Positions 45,395 through 57,652 are shown, numbered from the stretch's first letter. The stretch is DNA of 64,000 nucleotides from Edaphobacter sp. (GCA_025462645.1 JAOAPB010000086.1:1-64000); one strand, 5' to 3'. Numbers and translations: made by a program. The notes: a model not told the origin generated them from the letters alone.

Positions 45395-47215
45395 GTGGGC
45401 CCACTTATCGCCACTAAAACTGAAGCAGCCGCACTCCCAATCATCCGCCGGATTGCAAACTCCGCCGTAACCTCGATCGATCGTTATCCTGCTCAGGCAT
45501 TTGCCCTGCTCTCCGCCTTATATCTCTTCATCGTCACTGCGCTCTCCGCTAACAAGCTGCTCTGGCTCGACGAACTTATCACGCTGCACATCGCACAGTT
45601 AGGAAGCCCCACGGCGATCTGGCGTGCACTCGCGCAGGCCGCCGATCCCAACCCCCCATTGACACACCTCGCCGTTCTCACATCCCTCCGGCTCTTCGGA
45701 GATCACGAGTTCGCCCTCCGCCTCCCTGCCGTGCTCGGCTACTGGATCGGCCTCCTTGCTCTCTTCCTCTTCCTCAAGCGGCGCGTCCCTCCTGTCTGGG
45801 CGCTTGCAGGTTGCGTTCTCTCCATGGCCAATGCCGCCTTTGATTACAGCTACGAGAGCCGTTCCTACGGCATCTTCTATGGCCTCGCCATGCTCGCCAT
45901 CCTCTGCTGGAGCCGCGCCGTAGACCCCGCCATCTCCTCGATTCGTCGCAATCTCGCACTCTGTGGCATGACTCTCTCCCTCGCTGCTGGCATATGCACC
46001 AACTACTTTGCCGTTCTCGCCTTCTTTCCCATAGCAGGAGGCGAGTTCATCCGCACACTGTGCCTCTCAGGCCCCTTGCCCTCCTTCTCCCAGCCCTTAT
46101 TTAAGCTCCCTCCTCTACGCAACTTCAGCATCCGCATTTGGCCTGCTCTCCTGCTCGCGGCCACTCCGCTTCTCGCCTTCCGGCCTCTCATTCAACGCTC
46201 CATCGCTCAATTCGCGCCTCACGCCTGGAACAAGGTCTCCCTCGATCAGGTCTTCGACTCCTACACCGGCATGGTCGAGGTCATTCTCTATCCTGTTGTT
46301 GCGCTCTTCGCCATGGCCGCACTTGTCTCTCTGCTCGCATGCCTGTGCTCTCACTGCAGAGCAGGCATGCGCCCGCGCTGGCTCGCCAACCTCGCGAACT
46401 ACCAGGCTCTCTCTTCTCAAGCATCGTTTCCACCGCATGAGGCCGTAGCTGTGTTCCTCCTCATGCTCTACCCCTTTATCGGCTATCTCATAGCCTCTAT
46501 CCATGGAGGTATGCTCTCCCCACGCTTTGTCATCCCTGTCTGCCTCGGCTTTGCCATTGCCGGCATCGCAGTCGGTTACAAGACCCTTGGCCACTTACGA
46601 TACGCCGGCATCGTCGCTCTCAGTCTCTGCTCTATCCTCTTCCTCGGGCGCATCTGCGCGGTGGGCATCAAGTACCGGCAGCAGAAAAATTGCTTCCATC
46701 AGATACTTCAACGCATTCCCGAAGCCTCAGGCAACAAACCCATCGTCGTCGCCGACGCTCTCCTGGTCCTCACCCTACAGCACTACGCCCCACCCTCCAT
46801 CGCCTCCCGTATCGTCTTCCCAGTCGACTTCCCCGCCATCCGCCTCCACCGCGGCGACGACTCTCCCGAAGAAAATCTCTGGGCAGGCCGCAATCTCGTG
46901 TACCACGTTCCCATCCTTACCCTTGCCGACTTCCAGCACAACGCCTCCGACTACCTCATCCTCGCCAGCGACGGCAACTGGCTGGTGCGAGATCTCTGGG
47001 CTCACAGTTACCCTGTCGACCGCCTCCCCATCCGCTTCCCGGCCGGGACAATTGAAGGCTTCACTCCGCTGGACCACGGCGACCCCGTCTTCTTTCTTGC
47101 CGCCGGCGATCGGTCACACCGCACCGCGCCGCACCTCTGTCCAGCACCCATGCCATTCAAGGCCGCAGCCAATCTCCCCAGTGCTCCCTCTCTGAAACCC
47201 GATCGCAACAACTAA
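45395..47215 (+). CDS. GT39/GT83-like membrane glycosyltransferase
   Basis: A ~606-residue membrane protein with ~10 helices. The first loop has ANKLLWLDELITLHIAQL, an LDE motif at the position of the catalytic acid in PMT/ArnT-type enzymes that use polyprenyl-phosphate sugars. Helices include ALYLFIVTALS, YWIGLLALFLFLKRR, and the paired helices near residues 370-420. A ~170-residue soluble C-terminal part (ENLWAGRNLVYHVPILTLAD, YLILASDGNWLVRD) lies outside. GTG 45395 is used with GGAG 9 bp upstream. It is divergent from the FAD oxidoreductase, which supports a joint role in cell-envelope sugars, by inference. Confidence 0.78.
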   Translation: MGPLIATKTEAAALPIIRRIANSAVTSIDRYPAQAFALLSALYLFIVTALSANKLLWLDELITLHIAQLGSPTAIWRALAQAADPNPPLTHLAVLTSLRLFGDHEFALRLPAVLGYWIGLLALFLFLKRRVPPVWALAGCVLSMANAAFDYSYESRSYGIFYGLAMLAILCWSRAVDPAISSIRRNLALCGMTLSLAAGICTNYFAVLAFFPIAGGEFIRTLCLSGPLPSFSQPLFKLPPLRNFSIRIWPALLLAATPLLAFRPLIQRSIAQFAPHAWNKVSLDQVFDSYTGMVEVILYPVVALFAMAALVSLLACLCSHCRAGMRPRWLANLANYQALSSQASFPPHEAVAVFLLMLYPFIGYLIASIHGGMLSPRFVIPVCLGFAIAGIAVGYKTLGHLRYAGIVALSLCSILFLGRICAVGIKYRQQKNCFHQILQRIPEASGNKPIVVADALLVLTLQHYAPPSIASRIVFPVDFPAIRLHRGDDSPEENLWAGRNLVYHVPILTLADFQHNASDYLILASDGNWLVRDLWAHSYPVDRLPIRFPAGTIEGFTPLDHGDPVFFLAAGDRSHRTAPHLCPAPMPFKAAANLPSAPSLKPDRNN

Positions 47216-47240
47216 TATCGCTCACGATCCTTAAAACAAA

Positions 47241-47270
47241 AACGCCGAATACCCAAAGGCATTCGGCGTT
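47241..47270 (-). terminator. Terminator of clpB
   Basis: Stem AACGCCGAAT / ATTCGGCGTT, loop ACCCAAAGGC, followed on the minus strand by TTTTGTTTT. It lies 26 bp after the clpB stop and also behind the convergent GT39-like gene. Confidence 0.8.
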
Positions 47271-47295
47271 CCAATAAAATCCATCCAACCAAAAA

Positions 47296-49953
<2,658 letters not shown>

Positions 49954-50183
49954 TCCATCCTCCACAAAATCATTTCGATGCCAAGAACGCAACCCCGGTC
50001 CATTCCATCGATCCCGTTGTCGCTCAGATCATTCCGCTGTCGCCGAACCAATCCTCCAGCAGCGCCATCCCACGCAACGGCCACCGGAGATGCAATCCAT
50101 TCAAGGCCTGGTTATCTCGATCGGGCACAGTCAGTCTCATCGTCCATTACACTCTTTTTGCTCTTGCATTGACCTGCAAAAAG

Positions 50184-50209
50184 AAGGCCGTCGTCAAAAC
50201 GACGGCCTT
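50184..50209 (-). terminator. Terminator of hsp20
   Basis: Stem AAGGCCGTCGT / ACGACGGCCTT with loop CAAA; on the minus strand followed by CTTTTTG. It separates hsp20 from clpB, so clpB probably has its own promoter. Confidence 0.8.
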
Positions 50210-50233
50210 CCATCTCGCGACAAACATCAGTTA

Positions 50234-50731
50234 TTACGCCGCAGTCTCACCCTCAACCTGTTTGGCCTCAGTCTTGCCAACCTGCACCTTGATCTGCCTC
50301 GGCTGAGCCTCAGCCTTCTTCGCCAGCGAGATCGTCAGCACGCCGGCATCCGATGCAGCTGTCACCGTCTCGGTATCGACCGTCTGCGGCAGCGTAAAGC
50401 TGCGCACAAAACTGCCAAACCGCCGCTCGATCCGGTGGAAGTTCTCCGCCTTTTCGGTCGACTCAAACTTCCGCTCGCCTTTGATCGTCAGCGTCTGATT
50501 CTCCAGGTGGATATCCAGATCCTCCGGCTTAACACCAGGAACCTCCAGCTTCAACACCAGCTTCTCCGTATCCTCGTATACGTCCACCGCAGGCACAAAG
50601 CTGCTCGAAGCCGAACCGGACTGCTCGCTCGGACTGGCAAAGTCGTTGAAGATCGAGTTCAGCCGCTTCTGCAACACGGCAACATCTTCGAAGGGGGTAC
50701 GCAACGGAACAAATCGGGTCATCGTCGTCAT
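50234..50731 (-). CDS. Hsp20/alpha-crystallin small heat-shock protein
   Basis: A ~165-residue holdase. The alpha-crystallin domain runs from FVPAVDVYEDTEKLVLKLEVPG to ASDAGVLTISLAKKAEAQPRQIKV, with the conserved GVLTISLAK near its end and the IKV (I-x-V-like) motif that links oligomers. The N-terminal arm (PFEDVAVLQKRLNSIFNDF) is as expected. ATG 50731 is preferred because GAGGAG lies upstream. The ~250 bp upstream are markedly A/T-rich compared with the neighbours, as in promoter regions, but no CIRCE or HAIR palindrome is recognisable. Works alongside ClpB/DnaK in refolding. Confidence 0.94.
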   Translation of the reverse strand: MTTMTRFVPLRTPFEDVAVLQKRLNSIFNDFASPSEQSGSASSSFVPAVDVYEDTEKLVLKLEVPGVKPEDLDIHLENQTLTIKGERKFESTEKAENFHRIERRFGSFVRSFTLPQTVDTETVTAASDAGVLTISLAKKAEAQPRQIKVQVGKTEAKQVEGETAA

Positions 50732-50985
50732 GTCTACACTCCTCAATGGAATTCAGAGATTCTCAGAGCAGGTGTCTTCACCACTCTGTATTTAGTTTGA
50801 CGCTTATATTCGTCTAAAGTTGCATAAAATATGATACTCATACACTCATATTGTTCTAATATCCTTTCTTTCCACTTATCTGATTGATAATAAAATTGTT
50901 ACCTAATTAACCCTTTCACAACTCCGGTAACCGACATCAAAAAACCTTGAGAGCGCCCCTCCGGCCCTGTGCTAGCCTGACTTCC

Positions 50986-52110
50986 ATGCGCGAGCTAACC
51001 GTTTTTGTAGGCGGCTCTACCGGCTCAGACCCCTACTCACCCAAAACCTGGTCCGGATCGTCCCAGTCTCTCCTCAAGGCGATGGACGAGGCCACCCTCC
51101 TAGATAAGGCAATCGGGCTCAAGCTCTCCCGTCTCCAGAACTACTGGCTTCTGGCCAAAAACTTCACCCGCAACCGTGCCGTCTGGCGCAAGCACTTCTA
51201 CTTCGACCCCGCCTACCGCAACGCCCTCACCCACAGCGCCAAATCGATCCCCGTCGCCAGCCCCATCTGCCTGCAGATCGGCTCTATGTTCTGCCTCCCC
51301 ACCGTCTTTCCCAACAAAAAATGCATCTCCTACCACGACGGCAACCTACCCGAGCTGCTCAATAGCGGCTTCGGCATGGAGGGAGTCTCCCGCAAGCGCA
51401 TCGACCAGGCCCTCCGCTACGAAGAGGAGACCTCCCAGCAGATGGCCGCCATCTTCACCTTCAGCGAGTACCTTCGCCAGTCCTTCATCCGCGACTACCG
51501 CGTCTCCCCCAACAAGGTCTTTAATGTAGGCGGGGCCGTCAACTTCACCGAAATCCCCTCCGCCTCGCCCGACAAGGACTACACCGCCAACCGCATCCTC
51601 TTCATCGGCACCGAGTTCGCCCGCAAGGGCGGCCCGCTGCTTCTCGAGGCGCTCCAAACCGTCCGCAGGTCCATCCCCACAGCCGAGCTCCACATCGTAG
51701 GTCCCGCCCACCTCGACAATCTGCCCGCCGGTGTCGTCTTCCACGGCCACCTCTCCAAGGCCGACCCCGTCCAAAAGCAAAAGCTCGAATCCCTCTTCCG
51801 CAACTCCACCCTCTTCGCCCTCCCCTCCCTCTACGAGCCCTTCGGCATAGCGCCCCTCGAGGCCATGCTCTACCAACTCCCCTGCGTCCTCACCGACGCC
51901 TGGGCCCTCCGCGAGTGCGTCACACCCGGCCTCAACGGAGACCTCGCAGAAAAGGGCTCCGTCGAAGACCTCGCCGCCAAGATCACCCAACTCCTCGTCA
52001 ACCCCGGCCGTCTCGCCACCATGGGCCAACAGGCCCGCGAACTCGTCCTGACCCGCTATACCTGGCCCGCCGTAGTTGCCCGCATGTCCAACGTCATCAA
52101 ATCCCTCTGA
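50986..52110 (+). CDS. GT4-family glycosyltransferase
   Basis: A ~374-residue GT-B glycosyltransferase with the C-terminal donor-binding domain typical of family 4: ILFIGTEFARKGGPLLLEAL, ELHIVGPAH, then LFALPSLYEPFGIAPLEAMLYQLP with the EX7E-type motif (EPFGIAPLE). The N-terminal domain contains CISYHDGNLPELLNSGFG. The ATG at 50986 (MRELTVFVGG) is used; the longer frame is out of character. It transfers a sugar from an NDP-sugar, retaining the anomeric form; the acceptor cannot be predicted. It is followed by a repeat-containing intergenic region and no other sugar genes. Confidence 0.88.
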   Translation: MRELTVFVGGSTGSDPYSPKTWSGSSQSLLKAMDEATLLDKAIGLKLSRLQNYWLLAKNFTRNRAVWRKHFYFDPAYRNALTHSAKSIPVASPICLQIGSMFCLPTVFPNKKCISYHDGNLPELLNSGFGMEGVSRKRIDQALRYEEETSQQMAAIFTFSEYLRQSFIRDYRVSPNKVFNVGGAVNFTEIPSASPDKDYTANRILFIGTEFARKGGPLLLEALQTVRRSIPTAELHIVGPAHLDNLPAGVVFHGHLSKADPVQKQKLESLFRNSTLFALPSLYEPFGIAPLEAMLYQLPCVLTDAWALRECVTPGLNGDLAEKGSVEDLAAKITQLLVNPGRLATMGQQARELVLTRYTWPAVVARMSNVIKSL

Positions 52111-52140
52111 AATCCCCCCGTTAAGTTATATTCCGTTGGC

Positions 52141-52307
52141 GTTGTTTGTTTGTTTTACGTCGTCATCCTGAGCGCAGCGAAGGATCCCGAAGTCCTTCAC
52201 TCACCACAACCGCTCGATCCTTTTCAACAACGAACTCCACTGCACCTGCCGTTGCTTTTGCCTTTTGCCGTTGTTTGTTTTAGTCGTCATCCTGAGCACA
52301 GCGAAGG
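52141..52307 (+). repeat. Two direct copies of a GTCATCCTGAGC-type intergenic repeat
   Basis: Copy A ends with GTCATCCTGAGCGCAGCGAA (52162-52181); copy B has GTCATCCTGAGCACAGCGAA (52286-52305). Both are preceded by TTGTTTGTTTTA. The unit of ~40 bp recurs with ~124 bp period. This stretch (52111-52429) holds no gene. Repeats with this core are known to me as common intergenic repeats in many soil bacteria; the origin is unknown. Confidence 0.65.
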
Positions 52308-52388
52308 CTGTTCTTACCCTGCTGTTTTGCTCCCCACTGCCGTAGCTTCTCTCTCCTCAGAATTACCAAAAAGAATGTTAAATGAGGA

Positions 52389-52406
52389 GGGGTCCCGAAG
52401 GACCCC
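52389..52406 (-). terminator. Short hairpin downstream of the PEP-CTERM gene
   Basis: Stem GGGGTCC / GGACCCC with loop CGAA. On the minus strand it is followed by TCCTCATTT, a poor T-run, so terminator activity is only likely. Confidence 0.5.
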
Positions 52407-52429
52407 GAGAAGACCAGCGAGGCAACCCG

Positions 52430-52966
52430 CTAGACCATCCCCTTCAGAGCCAGGTTCCGTCTGCCATAAACCGCAAACGCCAACCCACCCGCAAGCCCGG
52501 TACTCAGCAACAAGAAGCTAACAGGCTCAGGCACAGGACTCTGCGCCTTCACCTGGAACGCCACCGTCCCCAGAGTGTCCCCTGCACCGTCATCCGCTCC
52601 ACCCATAATCTCGAACGCGCCGTTGTACAACCCAGCCGCGGCGTCGGACGGAATCGTCACAGTGAACAACAGCCCGGTGAAGCTATCGCCTGCATCCAGG
52701 CTCAGCGGGAAGCCCAGGAAGAACCCGTCGTCGTTCAGCGTCAGCGGGCTATCCAAATTGAAGCTGTCGCCATTCAGATACACAGTCGCCCCATTCGTTA
52801 CGGGAGCAGACACAGTAGCGGTGAAAGACAACGTCGAACCCGGAGCCCCCGACTGCACCGGGTTGCTCAGGCTCAGATTGATCGTATCCGCCAGCACTGG
52901 CCGCGACAGCAGAAGAGTTGCCGCCAGTACAAACATCGAAAGAGAAAGGGCCGCTTTTTTGATCAT
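52430..52966 (-). CDS. PEP-CTERM sorting domain protein
   Basis: A 178-residue exported protein. The signal peptide is KKAALSLSMFVLAATLLLSR (cleavage near VLADT). The body is an immunoglobulin-like beta domain (INLSLSNPVQSGAPGSTLSF, AAAGLYNGAFEIMGG). The C-terminal sorting signal is PVPEPVSFLLLSTGLAGGLA followed by YGRRN, the PEP-CTERM pattern: VPEP, hydrophobic helix, basic end. Such proteins are processed by exosortase and displayed outside; no exosortase gene is in the window. ATG 52966 has GAGGAA upstream. The gene lies 52 bp downstream of the large nuclease, same strand. Confidence 0.88.
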   Translation of the reverse strand: MIKKAALSLSMFVLAATLLLSRPVLADTINLSLSNPVQSGAPGSTLSFTATVSAPVTNGATVYLNGDSFNLDSPLTLNDDGFFLGFPLSLDAGDSFTGLLFTVTIPSDAAAGLYNGAFEIMGGADDGAGDTLGTVAFQVKAQSPVPEPVSFLLLSTGLAGGLAFAVYGRRNLALKGMV

Positions 52967-53017
52967 GATTTTGTTTCCTCAAATTCCTGCGTAATGTATA
53001 AATCCTGCGGTTGAACA

Positions 53018-56000
53018 CTAGCGCAACGTCGCGCGAATACTTCCCCCGAACGTCCCGCCGGTATAGGTTCCCGTATAGCGTTCAGCGGCATTGGCGCCCG
53101 AAGCCCCCACCGTGGATGGAAAGATCACCGTAGTCACTACCGATCCGCCTCCCGGTGCGATGTCCCCAAGCGACTGGGGCATTGGCGTACCGTCGACGCT
53201 CCCCACCTTTGCTCCCGTCAACTGCACATCCTGCGCTGTCCCGGTTCCCTTGTTCGTGATGGTCACCGTTGCCTGGTAGTCGCTGCCGGACAGCTTCGTC
53301 AGCGTCACCGCCATCGACAGCTGCACCGTCCCTGGTATAGGAGGAATCCTGAAGTACGCCACCGCCGGATCGTGATCGCTCACCCGCTCCGGCCGCGTCG
53401 CATCGTTCAGGTACACCAGCGGAAAGTCCGAGTCCATATGCGCATACACCAGCCGCGTCTCAGTCGGAACCAGATCGCTCGTCACGATCACATGATCCAG
53501 CACCTGCGCACTGCCCGTCTCCACATAGCTCTGCCGCTCTGCCGCCGACAGCAGCGTCACCAGGTCTACGAGAGGAGGATTGGCCAGCCCCGCCACCGGA
53601 GGAGTGATCACCTGCGCCGCCGGAACCGGCGTACCCACAGTCACGCCAATCGTATCCACAAACCCATCGGAGAACTCGAACGCGTTATAGTCGCCGACCG
53701 TGACCACATGCTCGCCCGCAGCCTGGTATCCCTGGATCAGCTTTGCCAGGTACTCCGCCTGCGCCTCACGCTTCAGCCGCACCGTCGCGCCTGTGCTCGT
53801 CGGATCGTCCACGTTGATCAGCGACCGCTGATGCACCGAGATCACCGTCACCGGGTAATCCGTTCCGCCAGCCCGCTTGATCCCAGCATGAAGAACCAGC
53901 GGAGTCCTGTCGTTCAGGACCGCCTGCGCTCCCTTCGAGTTCGTGAACGTCGTCGTCAGGCCCAGCTGCTCGACCTTCACCGTGTTCACCCGCGTGCTCT
54001 TCACCAGGAAACCCGTGTTGATTCCCGTGCCATCGTTCGCCAGGAACACATACGGCACATACACCGGGTCAGTCTGCCCCGCAGCCTGCGCGTCCGTGCT
54101 GATCCTGTTCGCCAGGTCCGTCAGCACGGCAAGGTTCTCGACCTCCTGTGTCCCGATGATGTCCGGCGCGTGCAGCACATTCCGTACCGCCAGCGATGCC
54201 TTCGCCAGCCTGCGCTGATAGGCCTCCGGAGTCACCACCACAACCGATGATCCCGGATTGTCCTGGTCAGCCTTATCGTTGTAGAACCGCTCCATGTTGA
54301 AGCTCGCCACCGTGAACTCATTGGCCGCCTGCACCGGAACCGGCTGCACCGTCATCAGCCCGGTCACCGTCGGTGGCGTCGCCTTGTCCAGCAAAACCTC
54401 CGGCGAGCCGAACGAGAAGTCCATCACACCCGCGATGCCACTCACCGTGGCATTGCTCGTCAGGTTGATCGCTGGTCCGCCGAACGCCGCGCTGTCAATG
54501 TACAGCAGCTCCGGGTTCGAGTCCCACAGCGGGACCCCCGCCGGAACCGGCCCATACGTAAGATCCGTTACCGAAACTCCCGGCTCCCGGAACGGCCGCG
54601 CCACCCCCGTCACCACGCCGTAGAACCGCCCGTTCGACGCATTCGTCTCCGTCGCCTCCGTCAGCGAAGCTCCCGTCCCCGAGGTCGTCGTCAGCGAGTT
54701 GATCGCCACCCGCATCCCCTCATACCGCGTGAACTGCTTCAACCCTCCCGCAGGCGAATCCATCGCCGCCGTAATCTTGATCGGCGCAGGCAGCGGATTC
54801 CCCGTCGAGAGTAGCGTAAACATCTGCGGCCCATCGATCTCCGTTCCAGGCGTAGGCGAGGTCGTCGGATACGTGTTCACCGTACCCGTCACCTGCACCT
54901 CGTTGCCCAGCGCAATATACGAAGGCTTCGCCGTCGAACCCGTATAGACCAGAATCCCTTCAGGCGTCACCGGAGTCGTATCCGCATCCTTGGCCTCGAG
55001 GTAAAACCCATTCGACTTCACCCCGACCACAATGCCGCTCGTCGTCACCGTCTGCGTCGCATACGTCGAAGGCTTGTTCGCCTGGATCGTCCGTATCGTC
55101 ACGAAGGCCGGCGCCACCTTTGCCGTCAGCGCAATCGTCGTCGAGGCCATCCGCACCTGCGAGTCCGTTACCGTCACCGGCAGCGTGTAGCTCCCCGCAT
55201 CCGTCACCGTCGTGCTGTACGAGAAGATGTTGTCGTCCGCGGCCACATCGCCGTTGCTGCCGTCGTCAACCAGAGGCTGCGTCGTCGACCCGCCGATCTT
55301 GCTCAGGTCCGCTACTACTTGAACTCCTGTACTGGCTGGCTCCGTTCCCGGAGTCACCTGCACCGTCAGCAGCGTTGGGCTTCCCACATACACCGACGCT
55401 GGCGTCGCCGTGCCCACCGCTGTAAGTGGCACCGGGCCGCCCGTCGAGCAGACCGTAAACGACGAAGCCGTATTGTGCGGAACGATGGCTCCGGTGGTCT
55501 TCGAGAAGTCCGCACCGTTGTTCATCGTGTTCACGCAGACATCGGTCCGCACCGCTGCCGTCGTATTCGTCAGCAGGGGCGTCGGCGATCCCAGCGAGCA
55601 GTTCACCGCCGTCGTCGTTCCCCCGAATCCCACATAGTCCACAACACTCGGATCGTTCGCCGGGCATCCGTTCGTCCCATTCAAGGCGGTCGTGCTGTTC
55701 ACGAGCGCCACCTTGCCCGCCGTCGCGCTCAGCGCAAGCGTATTCGTCGCATCCGGAGTCGGCAGGTTCGTCGTCCCATTGGCTCCCGCTGCCGCCTGAA
55801 TCAGAAAGTACTGTCCCGATGCCAGCGTGATCGTCGTCGGCAAAGCCGCGACCTGATACACGTTCGAAGACGTCGCACTCGCATACTGAATGCTGTACCC
55901 ACTCAACGTCTGCGTCGCCGACGTTGGATTGAACAACTCGATGAAGTCATTCTTATACGTCGCACCCGAGTTCCCGCCGCCACCATACACCTGCGAGATC

Positions 56001-56095
56001 ACCACGGTCGTCGGAGAAGCAGCCAGAACCGGGCTCGCAAACAACACCACGGCAGAGACGAGTGACAGAGAACCGGATACGATCCGGCGAAGCAT
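53018..56095 (-). CDS. Large secreted lamin-tail/EEP nuclease (ExeM-like)
   Basis: A ~1025-residue exported protein. After the signal peptide (SLSLVSAVVLFASPVLA) comes a lamin-tail domain (VVISQVYGGGGNSGATYKNDFIELFNPTSATQTLSGY), then a Thr/Ser-rich beta region, an OB-like part (VTTSGIVVGVKSNGFYLEAKDADTT), and an endonuclease/exonuclease/phosphatase domain (EFTVASFNMERFYN, APDIIGTQEVEN, VVTVGDYNAFEF, VSDHDPAVAYF with the catalytic His). A C-terminal CARDB-like domain follows (YQATVTITNKGTGTAQDVQL). This is the order of ExeM-type extracellular nucleases that degrade biofilm DNA. No membrane anchor or PEP-CTERM tail is seen. ATG 56095 preferred over 56110. Confidence 0.92.
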   Translation of the reverse strand: MLRRIVSGSLSLVSAVVLFASPVLAASPTTVVISQVYGGGGNSGATYKNDFIELFNPTSATQTLSGYSIQYASATSSNVYQVAALPTTITLASGQYFLIQAAAGANGTTNLPTPDATNTLALSATAGKVALVNSTTALNGTNGCPANDPSVVDYVGFGGTTTAVNCSLGSPTPLLTNTTAAVRTDVCVNTMNNGADFSKTTGAIVPHNTASSFTVCSTGGPVPLTAVGTATPASVYVGSPTLLTVQVTPGTEPASTGVQVVADLSKIGGSTTQPLVDDGSNGDVAADDNIFSYSTTVTDAGSYTLPVTVTDSQVRMASTTIALTAKVAPAFVTIRTIQANKPSTYATQTVTTSGIVVGVKSNGFYLEAKDADTTPVTPEGILVYTGSTAKPSYIALGNEVQVTGTVNTYPTTSPTPGTEIDGPQMFTLLSTGNPLPAPIKITAAMDSPAGGLKQFTRYEGMRVAINSLTTTSGTGASLTEATETNASNGRFYGVVTGVARPFREPGVSVTDLTYGPVPAGVPLWDSNPELLYIDSAAFGGPAINLTSNATVSGIAGVMDFSFGSPEVLLDKATPPTVTGLMTVQPVPVQAANEFTVASFNMERFYNDKADQDNPGSSVVVVTPEAYQRRLAKASLAVRNVLHAPDIIGTQEVENLAVLTDLANRISTDAQAAGQTDPVYVPYVFLANDGTGINTGFLVKSTRVNTVKVEQLGLTTTFTNSKGAQAVLNDRTPLVLHAGIKRAGGTDYPVTVISVHQRSLINVDDPTSTGATVRLKREAQAEYLAKLIQGYQAAGEHVVTVGDYNAFEFSDGFVDTIGVTVGTPVPAAQVITPPVAGLANPPLVDLVTLLSAAERQSYVETGSAQVLDHVIVTSDLVPTETRLVYAHMDSDFPLVYLNDATRPERVSDHDPAVAYFRIPPIPGTVQLSMAVTLTKLSGSDYQATVTITNKGTGTAQDVQLTGAKVGSVDGTPMPQSLGDIAPGGGSVVTTVIFPSTVGASGANAAERYTGTYTGGTFGGSIRATLR

Positions 56096-56323
56096 ATGGG
56101 CTATGGGCATGCCCCAGATACTACTTCGGGTTTTGTGAGTAGAAGATCAATCCGCGAAGAATTCTCCATTCATTGACTTATGGCCCAAGTAGCTGCAAAT
56201 CATTGCAGTGCAGATAGTTGCAGCAAAAGGCCATTACCTTCAAATACGCCACAACCAAAACCACACTTACCAGTCAATTCACCACGAACTAACCAGCAAA
56301 ATTGATACAAATTCAGCTAAAAA

Positions 56324-57601
56324 TCAGCCTACGCGGCAGATCAGGCACTTCAAATAATTTGTCTCCGGTAGAGTCAAAATGCTCGGATGGTCCGGTGCAG
56401 CTCCTCTTGTTTCAAGTACTTGCACTCTCCTCCCCGCATCCGAAGCCGCAGCAGCAACCACCTCCGCGAACATCTCTAACGGAACATGATGCGAACAAGA
56501 GCAAGTCACAAGCGTCCCACCCTCTCGCAACATCTTGATTGCACGTAGGTTAAGCTCCTTATACCCACGCATCGCCCCTTCTGCGGCACGCTTCGACTTC
56601 GCAAATGCGGGTGGATCCAGCACAATCGTGTCGTACTGCTCTCCATTAGCCTCATACTCGCGCAACAACTCGAACGCATCTGCTTCAATCCATTCCACTT
56701 GCGCCCCAAACTCGGAGTTCAGCGCCAGATTGCGATCAGCAACTTCAAGCGCTCCCCGGCTGGCATCGACCCCCGTAACTTGTTGACAACGTTGAGCCAT
56801 GTGAATCGCAAACCCGCCCTGATAGGTGCAAATATCCAGCGCTCGCCCACGCACGTATCTCGCTGCAGCAGCGTAGTTTAGCCGCTGGTCGAGAAACGCC
56901 CCCGTCTTCTGGCCAGCACTCGCGTCGTAGTGAAAACGAAGCCCATTGATGGTAAAAATGCTGGAAAGTTGTGGCAAATCGCTGGTAGCAGAGTGCAATG
57001 GCTCCCCCGAAGGCGCCGCAAGTTGCTCCAACTCGCGCACCTTAGGGTCCGGCCGTTCAAGAATCGTCGCCGGATTCAATCGCTCCCGGATCGCCTCTGT
57101 CAGAACCTGACGCACATCGTCCTGGGCCGTCCCCTGCGTTAGCAACTGTAAGATAACAAGATCGTTATACCGGTCTGCCACAATCCCCGGCAGCGCATCG
57201 GCCTCCGAGAAGATCAGGCGGCATGCATCGTTCTCCATCGACTCCGGCGCCAACTCATCCCGCAGGGCCAGCGCTGCGATAACCCGCTCTCGAAGCTGCT
57301 GCAGATAGGCGTCCCGAGTCACCGCAGCCTCGGACGAGACCATCCGCAGAGCGATCTGCGATGCCGCGCTGTACAGCGCCGTTCCCAGTGGAATCCCTCG
57401 GCTATCGGTCACCGTAACCAGCGCACCCGCCGCAACGTCATCAGAGTTCATTGGGGGCACCAATGACTCTATGTCCGACCGGTAGACCCACAGATGTCCC
57501 GCTCGCAGCCGATCCGCCGCACGTCTTGTAATCATCGCCGCAGGCCCATGCGGCTGGGCCGCAGCTATCCGCGGTTCCCGTTCATTCACTCTTCTTAACA
57601 T
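56324..57601 (-). CDS. RlmI-like class I SAM-dependent rRNA methyltransferase
   Basis: A 425-residue methyltransferase of the RlmI (m5C1962 of 23S rRNA) type. N-terminal PUA domain (ITRRAADRLRAGHLWVYRSDI ... GALVTVTDSRGIPLGTALYS), an EEHEE-like middle domain (LIFSEADALPGIVADRYND), and the Rossmann methyltransferase (ALDICTYQGGFAIHMAQRCQQV, VTGVDASRGALEVA, DTIVLDPPAFAKSK). The catalytic Cys pair is near LVTCSCSHH. The ATG at 57601 lacks a ribosome site; ATG 57535 is another possibility. It is divergent from the BaiN-like gene, with an inverted repeat in the gap. Confidence 0.9.
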   Translation of the reverse strand: MLRRVNEREPRIAAAQPHGPAAMITRRAADRLRAGHLWVYRSDIESLVPPMNSDDVAAGALVTVTDSRGIPLGTALYSAASQIALRMVSSEAAVTRDAYLQQLRERVIAALALRDELAPESMENDACRLIFSEADALPGIVADRYNDLVILQLLTQGTAQDDVRQVLTEAIRERLNPATILERPDPKVRELEQLAAPSGEPLHSATSDLPQLSSIFTINGLRFHYDASAGQKTGAFLDQRLNYAAAARYVRGRALDICTYQGGFAIHMAQRCQQVTGVDASRGALEVADRNLALNSEFGAQVEWIEADAFELLREYEANGEQYDTIVLDPPAFAKSKRAAEGAMRGYKELNLRAIKMLREGGTLVTCSCSHHVPLEMFAEVVAAAASDAGRRVQVLETRGAAPDHPSILTLPETNYLKCLICRVG

Positions 57602-57652
57602 GGGTTAATGGTCGCACAGTCGCCTGATAGCGCTGAGAGATCCTGCTCTTCC

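Noticed and set aside
50780..50930. A heat-shock operator (CIRCE or HAIR) upstream of hsp20
   Set aside because: Only loose ATGAGTAT-type partial repeats are present; neither consensus palindrome can be made out.
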